A stretch of DNA of 64,000 nt from an uncultured Roseibium sp. (GCF_947494555.1 NZ_CANLVF010000001.1:1364001-1428000), one strand, 5' to 3'. Shown: positions 45,309 to 55,078, numbered from the stretch's first letter. The notes: generated by a model not told the origin, from the sequence alone. Numbers and translations are program-made.

Positions 45309-47222
45309 TTAGGCCGGCAGAAGCCGAACCACTTCGATCGGCTCCGCCTTGCCCTTGACCTTTTGCGGGCCGATCGGTTCCTGGCGAATGTCGGGGCTGA
45401 GCCTGGCTGCAATCTCGCCAGAGACTAGGATGATGACCTCGGCGGTGTCGTCGATCTCCTTGCCAAGGCTCTCCAGGCGCGCGGCTGCGTTCACCGTATC
45501 TCCGATCACCGTGTAGTTGACCCTTTCCGGCGCACCGATATCTCCGACGACAAGAGGGCCCATGTGAATTCCGATCCGGATGCGCACGGGCGCTTCGTCG
45601 CGGTTCGCACGCGCCATGTTGTCTGTGCGCAGCGCCGACGCCATGCCAATCGCTGCGCGTGCGGCGGGTTCCGCAGGGTTGTCCAGATTTTCCGGCGCGC
45701 CCCAAAAGGCCATCACGCTGTCGCCGACATACTTGTCGATCGTTCCGTCCTGTTTCGCGATCTCCGCACCCAGCAAGGACAGATGATGGTTGACGAACGC
45801 GGCCGTTTCGCTCGCCGACATTCCCTCCGATGCGGATGTGAAACCCGCAATATCGGTAAAAAGGACGGCAACCTCGCGTTCTTCGGGAACGGCTTCGGCG
45901 CGACCTTCACTCAGAAGCTTTTGAACGAGCGTGCGCGGCACATAGCGGTTAAACGCCGTCAAACCGCCGACCATGGCATTGAACCCGTTTGCAAGATCGT
46001 CGAGCTCCCTGATGATGGATGGCGGCAGCGGATCCACGTCGCTGATTTTCAGTCCGGCGACGTCCTTGGCAGCGCTTGCCGCCCGCCGGACGGGTTTGGC
46101 GATGCGGCGTGCCAGAAGAACAGCACCAATCAGAGAGAGCAGCAAAAGACCGAGGCCGACGACAATTGCGATGAGGAGCTGCTGAAGCGGTTGATCCAGA
46201 TATTCGGCCGGAAAATGGACACCAATGCGCGCCGGCAGGCCCTTCAGGTTGGCGTTTTCCTGCTCAATGATGATGAAGCGCTTGTTGCCATTCGTGTCAA
46301 AGCCTGTCCGCAGTTCGAGACCGTCGGCAATATTGTAGTCCTCGTTGTCGATGACCTCCATTGTGGAGAAATCAGACAGGAAAAGATCGGAAATCTGACT
46401 GACATGCAGTAGGGGATCCTCAGCGTCCAACTCTTCGAAATGCGCTTCCAGCAGCGGGTGGGCGACGATCTCTTCCGTCTTCTCCCTCATGAGGAAAACC
46501 GTGATGTCATCGGTGGAGATGGACCAGGTAATGTCGGAGATGCGTTCCAAAGACATTCCGATCAGGAAACTGCCGCGATAAGTGTCCCCTTTGTAAAACG
46601 GATAGGTGTAGACAAAATAAGTGTGTTTCCTGCTGGGCATATAGAGCGGTTTGCTCCAGAACGGACCGGCGTTTTCCGATGCTCTTTTCAGGAGCGGCAT
46701 GAGACTCGGGATTTCCGATGCGACATCCACGTCGCCGCCATACATGTCGCCGTCGGCATCGCCGCGATCGACGTCTACACCTTTGCCTGTCGCATCGACC
46801 ATGACCATGAACGAAACGCGGTCCTGAGGGGCCAGAGCTCCGTAAATATAGGCGACGAGATGATCCGGGTCGTCAAAGGACAATTCGTCCGTCTCCCACC
46901 CGGCATGCGTATAGTCGGCAGTTTCGGTGACGGCGTGCAGCTGCTCGACGAAGGCTGCCTCGGACGTATCCATGCCGAGGTCGACGAGTCCGCCGCCTAG
47001 CTGGCGGATGAGCCTTTCCGAAATAACGGCCTGGATCATCAGGATGGCGGCCGCCGTGATAACGACAAATGTACCGATAACGGTTGCCAGGGTCGGCGTT
47101 ATGAAGAGTTTGTTGCGCAGCAAGAGAGCACTTTCGAAGTGAACGGGTCCGGTGTCGCTGAATTCATAGCGCACTTTTGGACGTGGTTTCACGCTGGCGT
47201 GAACATTCACGATGAAATTCAA
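45309..47222 (-). CDS. Class III adenylate/guanylate cyclase with extracellular sensor and HAMP
   Basis: 637 residues. One transmembrane helix near residues 42-66, a long periplasmic domain (67-360; dCache-like), second helix 362-385, HAMP (386-440), then the class III cyclase domain (about 450-637): VAVLFTDIAGFTSASEG (metal Asp), KYVGDSVMAFWGAP, IGIHMGPLVVGDIG, NYTVIGDTVNAAARLESLGK. It makes cAMP (or cGMP) in response to a periplasmic signal. Start uncertain: TTG 47222 listed, GTG at 47210, 47192 or 47174 possible. The upstream gene on this strand is SulP, with a terminator between. Confidence 0.9.
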   Translation of the reverse strand: MNFIVNVHASVKPRPKVRYEFSDTGPVHFESALLLRNKLFITPTLATVIGTFVVITAAAILMIQAVISERLIRQLGGGLVDLGMDTSEAAFVEQLHAVTETADYTHAGWETDELSFDDPDHLVAYIYGALAPQDRVSFMVMVDATGKGVDVDRGDADGDMYGGDVDVASEIPSLMPLLKRASENAGPFWSKPLYMPSRKHTYFVYTYPFYKGDTYRGSFLIGMSLERISDITWSISTDDITVFLMREKTEEIVAHPLLEAHFEELDAEDPLLHVSQISDLFLSDFSTMEVIDNEDYNIADGLELRTGFDTNGNKRFIIIEQENANLKGLPARIGVHFPAEYLDQPLQQLLIAIVVGLGLLLLSLIGAVLLARRIAKPVRRAASAAKDVAGLKISDVDPLPPSIIRELDDLANGFNAMVGGLTAFNRYVPRTLVQKLLSEGRAEAVPEEREVAVLFTDIAGFTSASEGMSASETAAFVNHHLSLLGAEIAKQDGTIDKYVGDSVMAFWGAPENLDNPAEPAARAAIGMASALRTDNMARANRDEAPVRIRIGIHMGPLVVGDIGAPERVNYTVIGDTVNAAARLESLGKEIDDTAEVIILVSGEIAARLSPDIRQEPIGPQKVKGKAEPIEVVRLLPA

Positions 47223-47240
47223 AGAAACTGAAAAAAATCA

Positions 47241-47267
47241 GGCTCCGGAGACTGGGTCGCCGGAGCC
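47241..47267 (-). terminator. Terminator after the SulP gene
   Basis: GGCTCCGG (47241-47248) / CCGGAGCC (47260-47267) stem with 11-base loop; on the minus strand it is followed by TGATTTTTTT. It lies between the SulP stop (47294) and the cyclase start. The plus strand also has TTTT after it. Confidence 0.8.
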
Positions 47268-47293
47268 TTTTAGCCGCAATTGTTTGATGATCG

Positions 47294-48934
47294 TCAGGAC
47301 GCTTTTTCAGGCGCTTCGAATGTCTGCCCGTAGTCCACCGCAATTTCGTAGTCCGGGTCCTCGAGCACGGACACCTCGACAAGGTTCCCGGCCTTGGCAA
47401 GAAGCCTCTTGCAGTCAGGAGATAGGTGCCGCAGATGGAGACGTTTTCCAGCAGCTTCGTACTTGGAAGCCAGCGCATCGATCGCTTCAAGCCCCGAGTG
47501 GTCGACGACGCGGCTGTCGATGAAGTCGACGACGACGTCTTCCGGATCTTTCTGCGGATCGAACAGGTCGGCGAAGCCGGTGGTCGATCCGAAAAACAGC
47601 GGACCTGCAAGACGGTAAACCTTCCAGCCTTCCTTGCTGGTGCCGATGCGCGCGTTGATCCGGCTTGCCGCGTTCCAGGCATAGGCGAGGGCGGAGATGA
47701 TGACGCCGACCACGACGGCGACCGCCAGATCCGCGTAGACCGTGACGCCGGTAACAATGACCATGACCAGAGCGTCGGTCAGCGGGATCTTGTGCACGAT
47801 CTTCAGGCTCGTCCAGGCAAACGTTCCGATCACGACCATAAACATCACACCAACGAGCGCTGCGACCGGGATCTGTTCGATCAACTGCGAGGCAATCACG
47901 ATGAAGGACAAAAGGAACAACGCGGCTGCGATGCCGGATATCCGTGTGCGCGCTCCGGATTTCACGTTGATCATCGACTGGCCGATCATCGCGCAGCCGC
48001 CCATGCCACCGAAGAAACCGGTCACGATATTCGCAGAACCTTGTGCAACGCACTCCTTGGAAGCGCCGCCCTTGGTGTTGGTCAGGTCGGCGACGAGGTT
48101 GAGCGTCAGGAGGGACTCAATCAGGCCGATTGCCGCCAGGATGACGGCGTAGGGCAGGATAATCTGAAGCGTTTCCAGGGTCAGGGGAACCATCGGGATG
48201 TGAAACTCCGGCAGGCCTCCTGCGATTGACGCGAGATCGCCCACGGATCTTGTGTCGAGGTTGAAACCCAGCACAAGGCCGGACACCACGAGAATCCCGG
48301 CAAGTGGGGCCGGAAAGGCGTTGGTGAACCTCGGCAGGATCCAGATGACCGCCATGGTGAGCGCGATAAGTCCGAGCATCAAGAACAGCTGAGGGCCGTC
48401 CATCCAGGTCAAGCCGCCGGCACCGTCCGGGACCTTGAACTGGCCGAGCTGCGCCAGGAAAATGACGATGGCGAGACCGTTCACGAAACCCAGCATGACC
48501 GGATGAGGGACCATGCGGATGAACTTGCCCCATTTCAGGACGCCGACACCGATTTGCAGAATGCCCATCAGAACAACAGTCGCAAACAGGTATTCGACAC
48601 CGTGCTGTGCCACAAGCGATACCATGACAACCGCCAGAGCGCCGGTCGCGCCTGAAATCATTCCAGGACGTCCACCGATGCAAGCCGTGATCAGCCCGAC
48701 GAAAAAGGCAGCGTAAAGGCCCACGAGGGGATTGACGCCAGCCACAAATGCGAAGGCGACGGCTTCGGGAACGAGGGCGAGCGCGACGGTTAGCCCCGCC
48801 AGCAATTCGGTTTTGATGCGCGCAGCATCCAGCTTTGTCGATTGTACAGGCGCAACGGCCTCGGCACGTGCTGTCAAGACGGGCTCCAGTCTGGTCGATT
48901 GAGTTGAGACGGTCGCCCAGTCCAACTGGGACAC
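47294..48934 (-). CDS. SulP family anion transporter with STAS domain
   Basis: 546 residues, about eleven to twelve hydrophobic segments (residues 40-430) and a C-terminal STAS domain (about 440-540; 'LFFGSTTGFADLFDPQKDPEDVVVDFIDSRVVDHSGLEAIDALASKYEAAGKRLHLRHLSPDCKRLL'). The motif LVPEAVAFAFVAGVNPLVGLYAAFFVGLITACIGGRPGMISGATGALAV is typical for SulP (sulfate, bicarbonate or chloride transport in the inner membrane). Substrate not predictable. Start is a GTG with weak upstream signal. Confidence 0.92.
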   Translation of the reverse strand: MSQLDWATVSTQSTRLEPVLTARAEAVAPVQSTKLDAARIKTELLAGLTVALALVPEAVAFAFVAGVNPLVGLYAAFFVGLITACIGGRPGMISGATGALAVVMVSLVAQHGVEYLFATVVLMGILQIGVGVLKWGKFIRMVPHPVMLGFVNGLAIVIFLAQLGQFKVPDGAGGLTWMDGPQLFLMLGLIALTMAVIWILPRFTNAFPAPLAGILVVSGLVLGFNLDTRSVGDLASIAGGLPEFHIPMVPLTLETLQIILPYAVILAAIGLIESLLTLNLVADLTNTKGGASKECVAQGSANIVTGFFGGMGGCAMIGQSMINVKSGARTRISGIAAALFLLSFIVIASQLIEQIPVAALVGVMFMVVIGTFAWTSLKIVHKIPLTDALVMVIVTGVTVYADLAVAVVVGVIISALAYAWNAASRINARIGTSKEGWKVYRLAGPLFFGSTTGFADLFDPQKDPEDVVVDFIDSRVVDHSGLEAIDALASKYEAAGKRLHLRHLSPDCKRLLAKAGNLVEVSVLEDPDYEIAVDYGQTFEAPEKAS

Positions 48935-49252
48935 GGATACTGACCTAAATCAATTAACAGCTTTCTAATCGATTTATTGCAATGCAGCAAGATGATGCGT
49001 GAATAGCTGCCATGCGCCGCTGCGTGTCGTACCACTTTTATCCAAGGCGGTAACCCTGATTTGCACCGGGATGTAACGCGGTATCGCCAAAATCGCTAGG
49101 GAACCCAAGCGTTAGTCGTGTTCAAATTACTTAAAGTGATCTGATTGGAATTATTTTTTAATTTTCACATTGTGAAATATTCTGGAGATTGGAAGTGAGC
49201 AAGCATTTTTTGCCAAACCAATACAGTGTATCAAAGCAAAGGGGCTCTGCAC
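48935..49252. other. AT-rich divergent region with a 15-bp palindrome
   Basis: 318 bases between SulP and the substrate-binding protein gene. It holds the palindrome at 49163-49177. Nothing else recognised. Confidence 0.45.
49163..49177. promoter_or_regulatory. 15-bp palindrome upstream of the substrate-binding protein gene
   Basis: TTTCACATTGTGAAA: perfect seven-base arms around a central T, 75 bases upstream of the GTG start at 49253. The flanks are AT-rich, as for an operator. Confidence 0.5.
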
Positions 49253-49978
49253 GTGCAGTGGTTGGTCAAGATAAGCGTTTTTCTATTTATAGTGAGCTCT
49301 GCGTCAGGTGCCACCGCACAGCAAAAACTTGTCTTTTCGACACTTGAACATGCGCCAAACGGTAGGATTGGTTCGGAGATTCTCAAGATTGCCTATGCCA
49401 AGCTTGGTCTAAATTTCGAGACATACTATACGTCCGGCAAGCGGGCCCTGGTTCTGTCGTCTTCCGGGGTCGTTGATGGTGAGGTGCTTCGAACATCCGA
49501 TGTGGCGCAGAAGTACCCTTCATTGATCAAGGTGGATGTTCCGCTTCTGACGCTGATGAATGTTGTTTTCGTCAACCGGCACCGCAGTTCCGGTGAAGTT
49601 TTCATGGATCTGAAAAACACGCGTGTTGGTTTCCTGAACGGGGTGGAACAGCTGGATGCCTATACACAAGGCTTCCATCACATCTGGAGGGCGGAGTCGT
49701 TCCGGGAACTGTTCGAAATGCTCTCCCTTGGAAAACTGGACGCCGTGATCAGCGAGAAGACCGCGGGAAAGATCGAAATACATGCCCTCGGACTGGAAAG
49801 CGTCGTCACCTTGGACAAGGTGATCGCACCGGAAACCCTCTATCACTTTCTGCACGAAAAACATGCGCAACTGGTGCCAAGAATTTCAGACGTGCTGCAA
49901 CAAATGAAAAGCAGCGGCGAAATGGAGCAGATCGCCAATCGGGCTGTCCTGGAAATCGTCATTCAAGGGAACAAATAG
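49253..49978 (+). CDS. Periplasmic solute-binding-type protein (PBP2 fold)
   Basis: 241 residues from the GTG at 49253 (AAGGGG eight bases upstream; 49226 is an alternative). A signal peptide (about 1-22, cleavage near GATAQQ) is followed by 'KLVFSTLEHAPNGRIGSEILKIAYAKLGLNFETYYTSGKRALVLSSSGVVDGEVLRTSDV', the type-2 periplasmic binding fold of amino-acid-type binding proteins, with 'LGKLDAVISEKTAGK' in lobe two. No permease or ATPase gene is adjacent, so it may act as a chemosensory or accessory binding protein rather than in a classic transporter. Ligand unknown. Confidence 0.85.
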   Translation: MQWLVKISVFLFIVSSASGATAQQKLVFSTLEHAPNGRIGSEILKIAYAKLGLNFETYYTSGKRALVLSSSGVVDGEVLRTSDVAQKYPSLIKVDVPLLTLMNVVFVNRHRSSGEVFMDLKNTRVGFLNGVEQLDAYTQGFHHIWRAESFRELFEMLSLGKLDAVISEKTAGKIEIHALGLESVVTLDKVIAPETLYHFLHEKHAQLVPRISDVLQQMKSSGEMEQIANRAVLEIVIQGNK

Positions 49979-50198
49979 CGTTTTAAAGATGATGCGCATT
50001 CTTTGAACACTCTGCCTCTGCGTAACGTTTCCACCGCAGTCAGCCGCGCACGATTTTCCTCCGATTTATTGCCAGACACGTCCATGAAGCGCGCTGTGAG
50101 CGCTTAGGTGTCCTTTTTGCCGACCGTGCAGGCAAGGAAAATACTCGACTGACTTTGTCCTTGAGACTAGAACCGGGGAAACAGGTCTGGGAGACGTC

Positions 50199-51377
50199 AT
50201 GAAGCCGAGCAATCCGGTTTTCACCGGAATAGAAACAACCGTCTTTGAAACGATGTCCCGGCTTGCAATGGCGCATAACGCCGTCAATCTTGGCCAAGGC
50301 TTTCCAGACGTGGACGGACCGGAAGATATCCGCGAGGCAGCCGCTTCGGCGTTGATTGAGGGTCCGAACCAATATCCGCCCATGCTGGGTCTTCCCGAGT
50401 TGCGCGAGGCCGTGGCAGAGACGAACAAACGGTTTTACGGTCTTGAAGTCGATGCCAAAAGCGAGGTGCTGGTGACATCGGGGGCTACCGAGGCACTCGC
50501 GGATTGCATCATGGCGCTTGTGTCGCCAGGAGACGAGGTGGTTCTGATCGAACCGCTTTATGACTGCTATTTGCCCCTTGTTCGCCGCGCAGGAGGGATA
50601 CCCGTTCGGGTCAGGGTAAGTCCGCCGAACTGGGGGCTCGATGAGGATGCGCTGCGGGCGGCCTTTTCTGAACGAACCAAAGCCATTTTGATCAACAACC
50701 CGATGAACCCTACGGCAAAGGTGTTTTCCGAAGCAGAACTCACGCTGATTTCGCATCTTTGCCAGGAACATGATGCTTTTGCGATCTGCGATGAAGTGTA
50801 TGAGCATCTGGTGTTCGACGACGCGGCACATCGGCCGCTCATGACATTCGAGGGCATGCGCGAGCGGACGGTTCGCATCGGGTCTGCCGGCAAGACATTT
50901 TCGCTGACAGGCTGGAAGGTCGGATATGTCACAGGTCCGGCGCATCTGATCGACCCGATAGGTAAAGCGCATCAGTGGGTGACATTCACAACGCCGCCGA
51001 ACCTTCAGCGCGCCGTTGCCTATGGTCTGCAAAAAGACGATGAATATTATTCCGGCCTTGCACAGGACCTCACGGCGAAGCGGGACCGCATGGCGAAAGG
51101 CCTCAGCGCGCTCGGATTTTCGGTTCTGCCGTGCGCCGCTACCTATTTTCTCACCTGCGGCATTGAGGGGCTCGGACTTGGCGACAGTGATGTCGATGTC
51201 TGCGAAAAGTTCGTCAAGGAGGCAGGGGTGGCGACCGTCCCGGTATCGGCATTCTACGGGTCGGATGCGCCCACCGGCTATCTTCGATTCTGCTTTTGCA
51301 AGAAGGACTGGGTCATAGATGAAGCAATCGCCCGCCTCGCGTCATTTTTGACTGCAGACGGCCGCGAATCTGCTTAG
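50199..51377 (+). CDS. PLP-dependent aminotransferase, class I/II
   Basis: 392 residues. Fold-type I aminotransferase: GQGFPDVDGPEDIREAAASALIEGPNQYPPMLGLPELREAVAE, NNPMNPTAKVF (Asn168), ICDEVYEHLVFDD (Asp198), SAGKTFSLTGWKVGY with Schiff-base Lys232, and FYGSDAPTGYLRFCFCK at the end. Closest to kynurenine/methionine aminotransferases (KAT/MtnE-like). It heads a run with asparaginase and, beyond, dimethylargininase, suggesting amino-acid catabolism. Confidence 0.92.
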   Translation: MKPSNPVFTGIETTVFETMSRLAMAHNAVNLGQGFPDVDGPEDIREAAASALIEGPNQYPPMLGLPELREAVAETNKRFYGLEVDAKSEVLVTSGATEALADCIMALVSPGDEVVLIEPLYDCYLPLVRRAGGIPVRVRVSPPNWGLDEDALRAAFSERTKAILINNPMNPTAKVFSEAELTLISHLCQEHDAFAICDEVYEHLVFDDAAHRPLMTFEGMRERTVRIGSAGKTFSLTGWKVGYVTGPAHLIDPIGKAHQWVTFTTPPNLQRAVAYGLQKDDEYYSGLAQDLTAKRDRMAKGLSALGFSVLPCAATYFLTCGIEGLGLGDSDVDVCEKFVKEAGVATVPVSAFYGSDAPTGYLRFCFCKKDWVIDEAIARLASFLTADGRESA

Positions 51378-51400
51378 CCTCAAATGACCGTTTCAACAGG

Positions 51401-52441
51401 ATGAAAAATTTCATGGACAATCCGGCTCTGGTGAATGTCACGCGTGGCAATCTCACGGAAAGCCAGCATCGCGGCAGTGTTGCGATTGTCGACACAAAAG
51501 GCGCGCTGGTTTGCGGTATCGGAGATGTCGAGGCGAGGGTCTTTCCCAGGTCCGCGATCAAGGCGCTCCAGGCTTTGCCGCTGGTGGAGTCGGGCGCATC
51601 GGACGCACTTGATCTGACAGACGCCGAATTGTCACTCGCTTGTGCATCTCACAACGGCGAAGAAGTCCATGCAAATGCCGCTCGCGTTATGCTGATGAAA
51701 GCGGGACTGAACGAGGACGATCTGGAATGCGGCCCGCAATGGCCGAAACGCATGGAAGATGCCGCCAAGCTGATCCTTGCCGATGAAGTTCCCTGCGGGC
51801 TCCACAACAACTGTTCAGGCAAACATGCCGGGTTTCTCGGTCTTGCGAAATGCATGGGTGTGGAGACACGGGGATACATAAACCCCGATCATCCCGTGCA
51901 ACGTGAAATTCGCCACGTCATGGAGCAACTCACGGGCGACACGCTCTCTAAAGATGTCTGTGGAACGGACGGGTGTTCGATTCCGACCTACGCGTCACCG
52001 CTGAAAAATTTTGCCAGTGCTTTTGCCGCCTTCGGGACAGGCGAAGGGTTGGAACCCTTGCGCGCGGATGCGGCCCGGCAAATTTATGATGCCTGCATCA
52101 ATGAACCCTATATGGTTGCCGGTGCTGATCGTTTTTGCACGAAGGTCATGGAGGTCTTCCGGGGCCGCGTTTTCGTCAAGACGGGTGCCGAGGGTGTCTT
52201 CTGCGCTGCCATCCCCGAACTCGGCTTCGGCGTTGCCTTGAAGTGTGACGACGGCGCGACGAGGGCGTCGGAAGTCATGATGGGTGCAATTCTGGAAGCG
52301 TTGCTTGACCTGAACGAAGACGAAGCGGTGCTTCTTGACAGTCTCGTCAATCCACCGATCCTCACCCGCCGCGGCATTCAGGCAGGACACATCAAGCCCA
52401 ACGAGGAGTTCCTTTCCGCTTTGAAGCAAGCGTTACATTAG
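51401..52441 (+). CDS. L-asparaginase, Rhizobium etli type (asparaginase II family)
   Basis: 346 residues. This family is unlike E. coli AnsA/B; its known member is the R. etli inducible asparaginase. The active-site residues established for that enzyme are present here with a constant offset: SAIK (Ser51, Lys54), Ser83 (ACASHNGE), and zinc ligands Cys138, Lys141 (NNCSGKH), Cys192 (GTDGCS). It hydrolyses asparagine to aspartate and ammonia. ATG at 51413 is an alternative start. The final 9 bases overlap the end of the antisense GNAT gene. Confidence 0.93.
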   Translation: MKNFMDNPALVNVTRGNLTESQHRGSVAIVDTKGALVCGIGDVEARVFPRSAIKALQALPLVESGASDALDLTDAELSLACASHNGEEVHANAARVMLMKAGLNEDDLECGPQWPKRMEDAAKLILADEVPCGLHNNCSGKHAGFLGLAKCMGVETRGYINPDHPVQREIRHVMEQLTGDTLSKDVCGTDGCSIPTYASPLKNFASAFAAFGTGEGLEPLRADAARQIYDACINEPYMVAGADRFCTKVMEVFRGRVFVKTGAEGVFCAAIPELGFGVALKCDDGATRASEVMMGAILEALLDLNEDEAVLLDSLVNPPILTRRGIQAGHIKPNEEFLSALKQALH

Positions 52442-52885
52442 TTTCTTCTGCATCAATATCTTGTTTTCGTTTCTTGAAGTTTCACTCCAACCAAGATGCG
52501 AATAGAGCGAAACGTTGCGAAGCATCTCCGGATGCGTCGCGAGGTGTATTTCGGTCGCACCGCGCGCGAAGGCTTCTTTTTCTGTCGCTTCAACAAGCTG
52601 CCTGCCGAGGCCCTGGCCCATGAAATCGGGGTCGACGGCCAGATTGATCAGATGCGCGTCAGGGCCTGTCACGCTGAAAATGGCACAGCCGGCGAGCCTG
52701 CCATCGGCTTCAGCGACAAGGACGGTATTTGAGCATATATCGTCTTCAAGACCGCCAGAAACGTCGGGCAAATTCTTTATCCGGGCTTTGTCCGCTGCAT
52801 AGGCCCGATCGATACACTGTTTGAGGTGCAGAAGGTCTTGCAAAACCGCCTCGCGGATGTTTGCTCGTAAGCCTAATTTTTTCAT
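52433..52885 (-). CDS. GNAT family N-acetyltransferase
   Basis: 150 residues. 'LINLAVDPDFMGQGLGRQLVEATEKEAFARGATEIHLATHPEMLRNVSLYSHLGWSETSR' contains motif A (V-D-P-x-F-x-G-Q-G-L-G) and B of GNAT acetyltransferases; 'LVAEADGRLAGCAIFSV' is the preceding beta strand. The start at 52885 (MKKLGLRANIREA) is preferred over 52936 because that codon lies in the start region of the divergent DDAH gene. Substrate unknown. Confidence 0.9.
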   Translation of the reverse strand: MKKLGLRANIREAVLQDLLHLKQCIDRAYAADKARIKNLPDVSGGLEDDICSNTVLVAEADGRLAGCAIFSVTGPDAHLINLAVDPDFMGQGLGRQLVEATEKEAFARGATEIHLATHPEMLRNVSLYSHLGWSETSRNENKILMQKKLM

Positions 52886-52897
52886 TGGAGTTTCCGT

Positions 52898-53704
52898 ATG
52901 CCGCACCGGCCAGGACAGTCGTTTCGTTTCACGCATGCCATCACGCGCCTGCCGTCTGATAGCGTTGCGAATGGGCTAAGGGCGACTGATACCGGTGACC
53001 CGAGCGGTACCAGGTTCCGGGAAGAGCATGCGCTTTATGTCAAGGCCCTGCAAGAGGCGGGTTTGACGGTCGATGTCTTGCCCTCGCTTGAGGACTATCC
53101 GGATAGCTGCTTTGTCGAAGACCCCGCCTTCTGCCTGCCGGAAGGCGCAATCCAGTTGCGGCCGGGGGCCGCGAGCCGTGCAGGCGAGGGCGCGCAGATC
53201 CGTCCCGCTCTTGCTGCCCGGTTTGATGACGTCGTTAAATTACCGGAAGGCGGTCATGTCGACGGCGGAGATGTTCTTATGCTGGACGACGTTATCCTGA
53301 TCGGTCTGTCGGCGCGCACGGACCGAAGGGGCGCTGACGATTTCTCCAATATCCTGTCGAATTGGGGATATTCAGCAGAAATCTGTGAGACGCCGGAAGG
53401 CGTTCTTCATTTCAAGACGGCCTGCTCGACGCTCGGTGACGGCGTTATTCTCGCGACGGGCGTTATGGCGGAAAGCGGTTTTTTCGGAAATCGCGAGCTT
53501 GTCGTTGTTCCGGAGGGCGAGGAGTATGCCGCCAACGTGATCCGGGTCAACGATGTCGTCCTTGTTCCGGAAGGGTATCCTAAGACCCGGGCAGCAATTG
53601 AAGCCGCCGGTTTCAAGTCGGTTGTTTTGCCGACGCATGAAGCCCGCAAGGTCGACGGAGGTCTTTCGTGCCTTTCGTTACGCTTCGCCCTTTCCAATGG
53701 GTGA
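52898..53704 (+). CDS. Dimethylarginine dimethylaminohydrolase family protein
   Basis: 268 residues, beta-alpha propeller (pentein) fold. Catalytic residues are visible: Glu74 in CFVEDPAF, His171 in LHFKTACS and nucleophile Cys258 in GGLSCLSLR; substrate-binding Asp in SLEDYPDS. Such enzymes hydrolyse N-methylated arginine to citrulline and methylamine, or arginine-like substrates. It is divergent from the GNAT gene with only 12 bases between starts, and follows asparaginase and aminotransferase genes; a nitrogen-recycling set is inferred. Confidence 0.93.
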   Translation: MPHRPGQSFRFTHAITRLPSDSVANGLRATDTGDPSGTRFREEHALYVKALQEAGLTVDVLPSLEDYPDSCFVEDPAFCLPEGAIQLRPGAASRAGEGAQIRPALAARFDDVVKLPEGGHVDGGDVLMLDDVILIGLSARTDRRGADDFSNILSNWGYSAEICETPEGVLHFKTACSTLGDGVILATGVMAESGFFGNRELVVVPEGEEYAANVIRVNDVVLVPEGYPKTRAAIEAAGFKSVVLPTHEARKVDGGLSCLSLRFALSNG

Positions 53705-53707
53705 CGC

Positions 53708-55078
53708 TCAGGCGCTTACCTGATTGCCTGTCACGGTCAGGTTGGCAAAACGTGTTGTATTGTTCAGTTCATCCGTCGCCGCTTCCAGCCAGCGATACCC
53801 CTTGATCGCGCCGAGTTTCGAGCCCTGGACAATGTTGTTGGTGATGGCTGCCGGGCCAGCGCCGTCAACGACGGTCACCGCAATGCCCGTGCCGCAGTCG
53901 CGCAGAATGTTCTGCGAGGCCGCGATGTTGCGCATGTATGGGCCCCAGCCAAGAAGCATGCCGAACCTTGGTGCACCCTCGATGACATTGCCGGTCAACG
54001 TCGTGTCCGCTTCTGCAGCGATCCCGATTCCAAATCCGGAGACTTCCGGCGGGTAGGGGCCGTCCTCGGTGATGTTCCGGATGAGGTTGCCCGAGCAGAC
54101 CGACATGCGGCCACCATCCATGAAATTGGCGATTGATATGCCGGTGGTGCCGCCATCGACAATGTTGTTGGAAATGACCGCGCCCTGGAAATTGAACTCC
54201 GAATAGATCGCGCATTCGCCGGATCGCAGACAGGAGTTTCCGATAATCTGGACATTCGAGCCGGTGTTGGACCGGATTGCCGAAAATGCGCAATCGGTGA
54301 TGCGATTGTTCGAAATGAGCACGCCATGTGCCCGGAAAACATTGATCCCGTTGCCGAACTGACCGGTTCCGCCGTAACGCGCGTCGATGCGCTCGATCCG
54401 GTTGCCCGAGACGATCGTGCCATCTTCTCCGTCGCGCCAGCGATGGATCCAGATGCCGCCATTGGCGCAATCCGTCACGGTGTTTCCCGTGATCGACAAG
54501 CCGTCTGCCTCGTTTGATCTGAGACCTGCTTCAGCCGCGCCATAGATCCGGCAGTTTTCAACCCGGCCCGAGCACCTGTCGAGCACGACACCCATTTTCG
54601 AGGAACCGGCGATGTCGCAATTGTCCAGCGACAGATTGCGAACGCCGACAAAATGAAGAAGCCCTTCGGTGAAATCGCCGATCGACCGGTTGGCGCCGTC
54701 GAAAGTGACGCCCTGGATTCCAATGTTGCTGACGCCTTCGGCCCGGATCAACTGACCACCGCCGCCCTGATAGACAAGCCGTGTTCTGCCCGGCACACCG
54801 ACAATCAGCGTGCCCGAAGGCAGGCGTAGATTTGCGACAGGGTAGGTTCCTGCCGGAAGAAAGAGCGCCCGTCCACGTTCCACAGCCCGGTTGACCGCGT
54901 TCTGAAACTGGGCGGTCTGATCGTTGGCCGCATTCGGCAGAAGACCCAGATCGGCGGAATCGATCGAACCTCGGAGATCGGCGACTTTCATTTGTGCCAC
55001 TGCGGTTGTCCCGGAAAGGCACACTGCTGTCCCGGCAAGAAACGCCCGTCGGCTCAGTTTTGAAATATCGCGTGTCAT
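53708..55078 (-). CDS. Twin-arginine-translocated repeat protein (TIGR03808 family)
   Basis: 456 residues. Twin-arginine signal near SRRAFLAG (residues 8-15), then a right-handed parallel beta-helix: repeated units such as NLSLDNCDIAGS, GLSITGNTVTDCANGGIWI, VLISNNRITDCAFSAI, NVQIIGNSCLRSG, ATTLTGNVIEGA, with a G-x-V-Y-Q-x-GGG region ahead. The pectate-lyase-like fold may bind or cut a polysaccharide; the TIGR03808 family has no assigned function. ATG 55078 is used (55090 possible). Its stop is four bases from the DDAH stop. Confidence 0.85.
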   Translation of the reverse strand: MTRDISKLSRRAFLAGTAVCLSGTTAVAQMKVADLRGSIDSADLGLLPNAANDQTAQFQNAVNRAVERGRALFLPAGTYPVANLRLPSGTLIVGVPGRTRLVYQGGGGQLIRAEGVSNIGIQGVTFDGANRSIGDFTEGLLHFVGVRNLSLDNCDIAGSSKMGVVLDRCSGRVENCRIYGAAEAGLRSNEADGLSITGNTVTDCANGGIWIHRWRDGEDGTIVSGNRIERIDARYGGTGQFGNGINVFRAHGVLISNNRITDCAFSAIRSNTGSNVQIIGNSCLRSGECAIYSEFNFQGAVISNNIVDGGTTGISIANFMDGGRMSVCSGNLIRNITEDGPYPPEVSGFGIGIAAEADTTLTGNVIEGAPRFGMLLGWGPYMRNIAASQNILRDCGTGIAVTVVDGAGPAAITNNIVQGSKLGAIKGYRWLEAATDELNNTTRFANLTVTGNQVSA

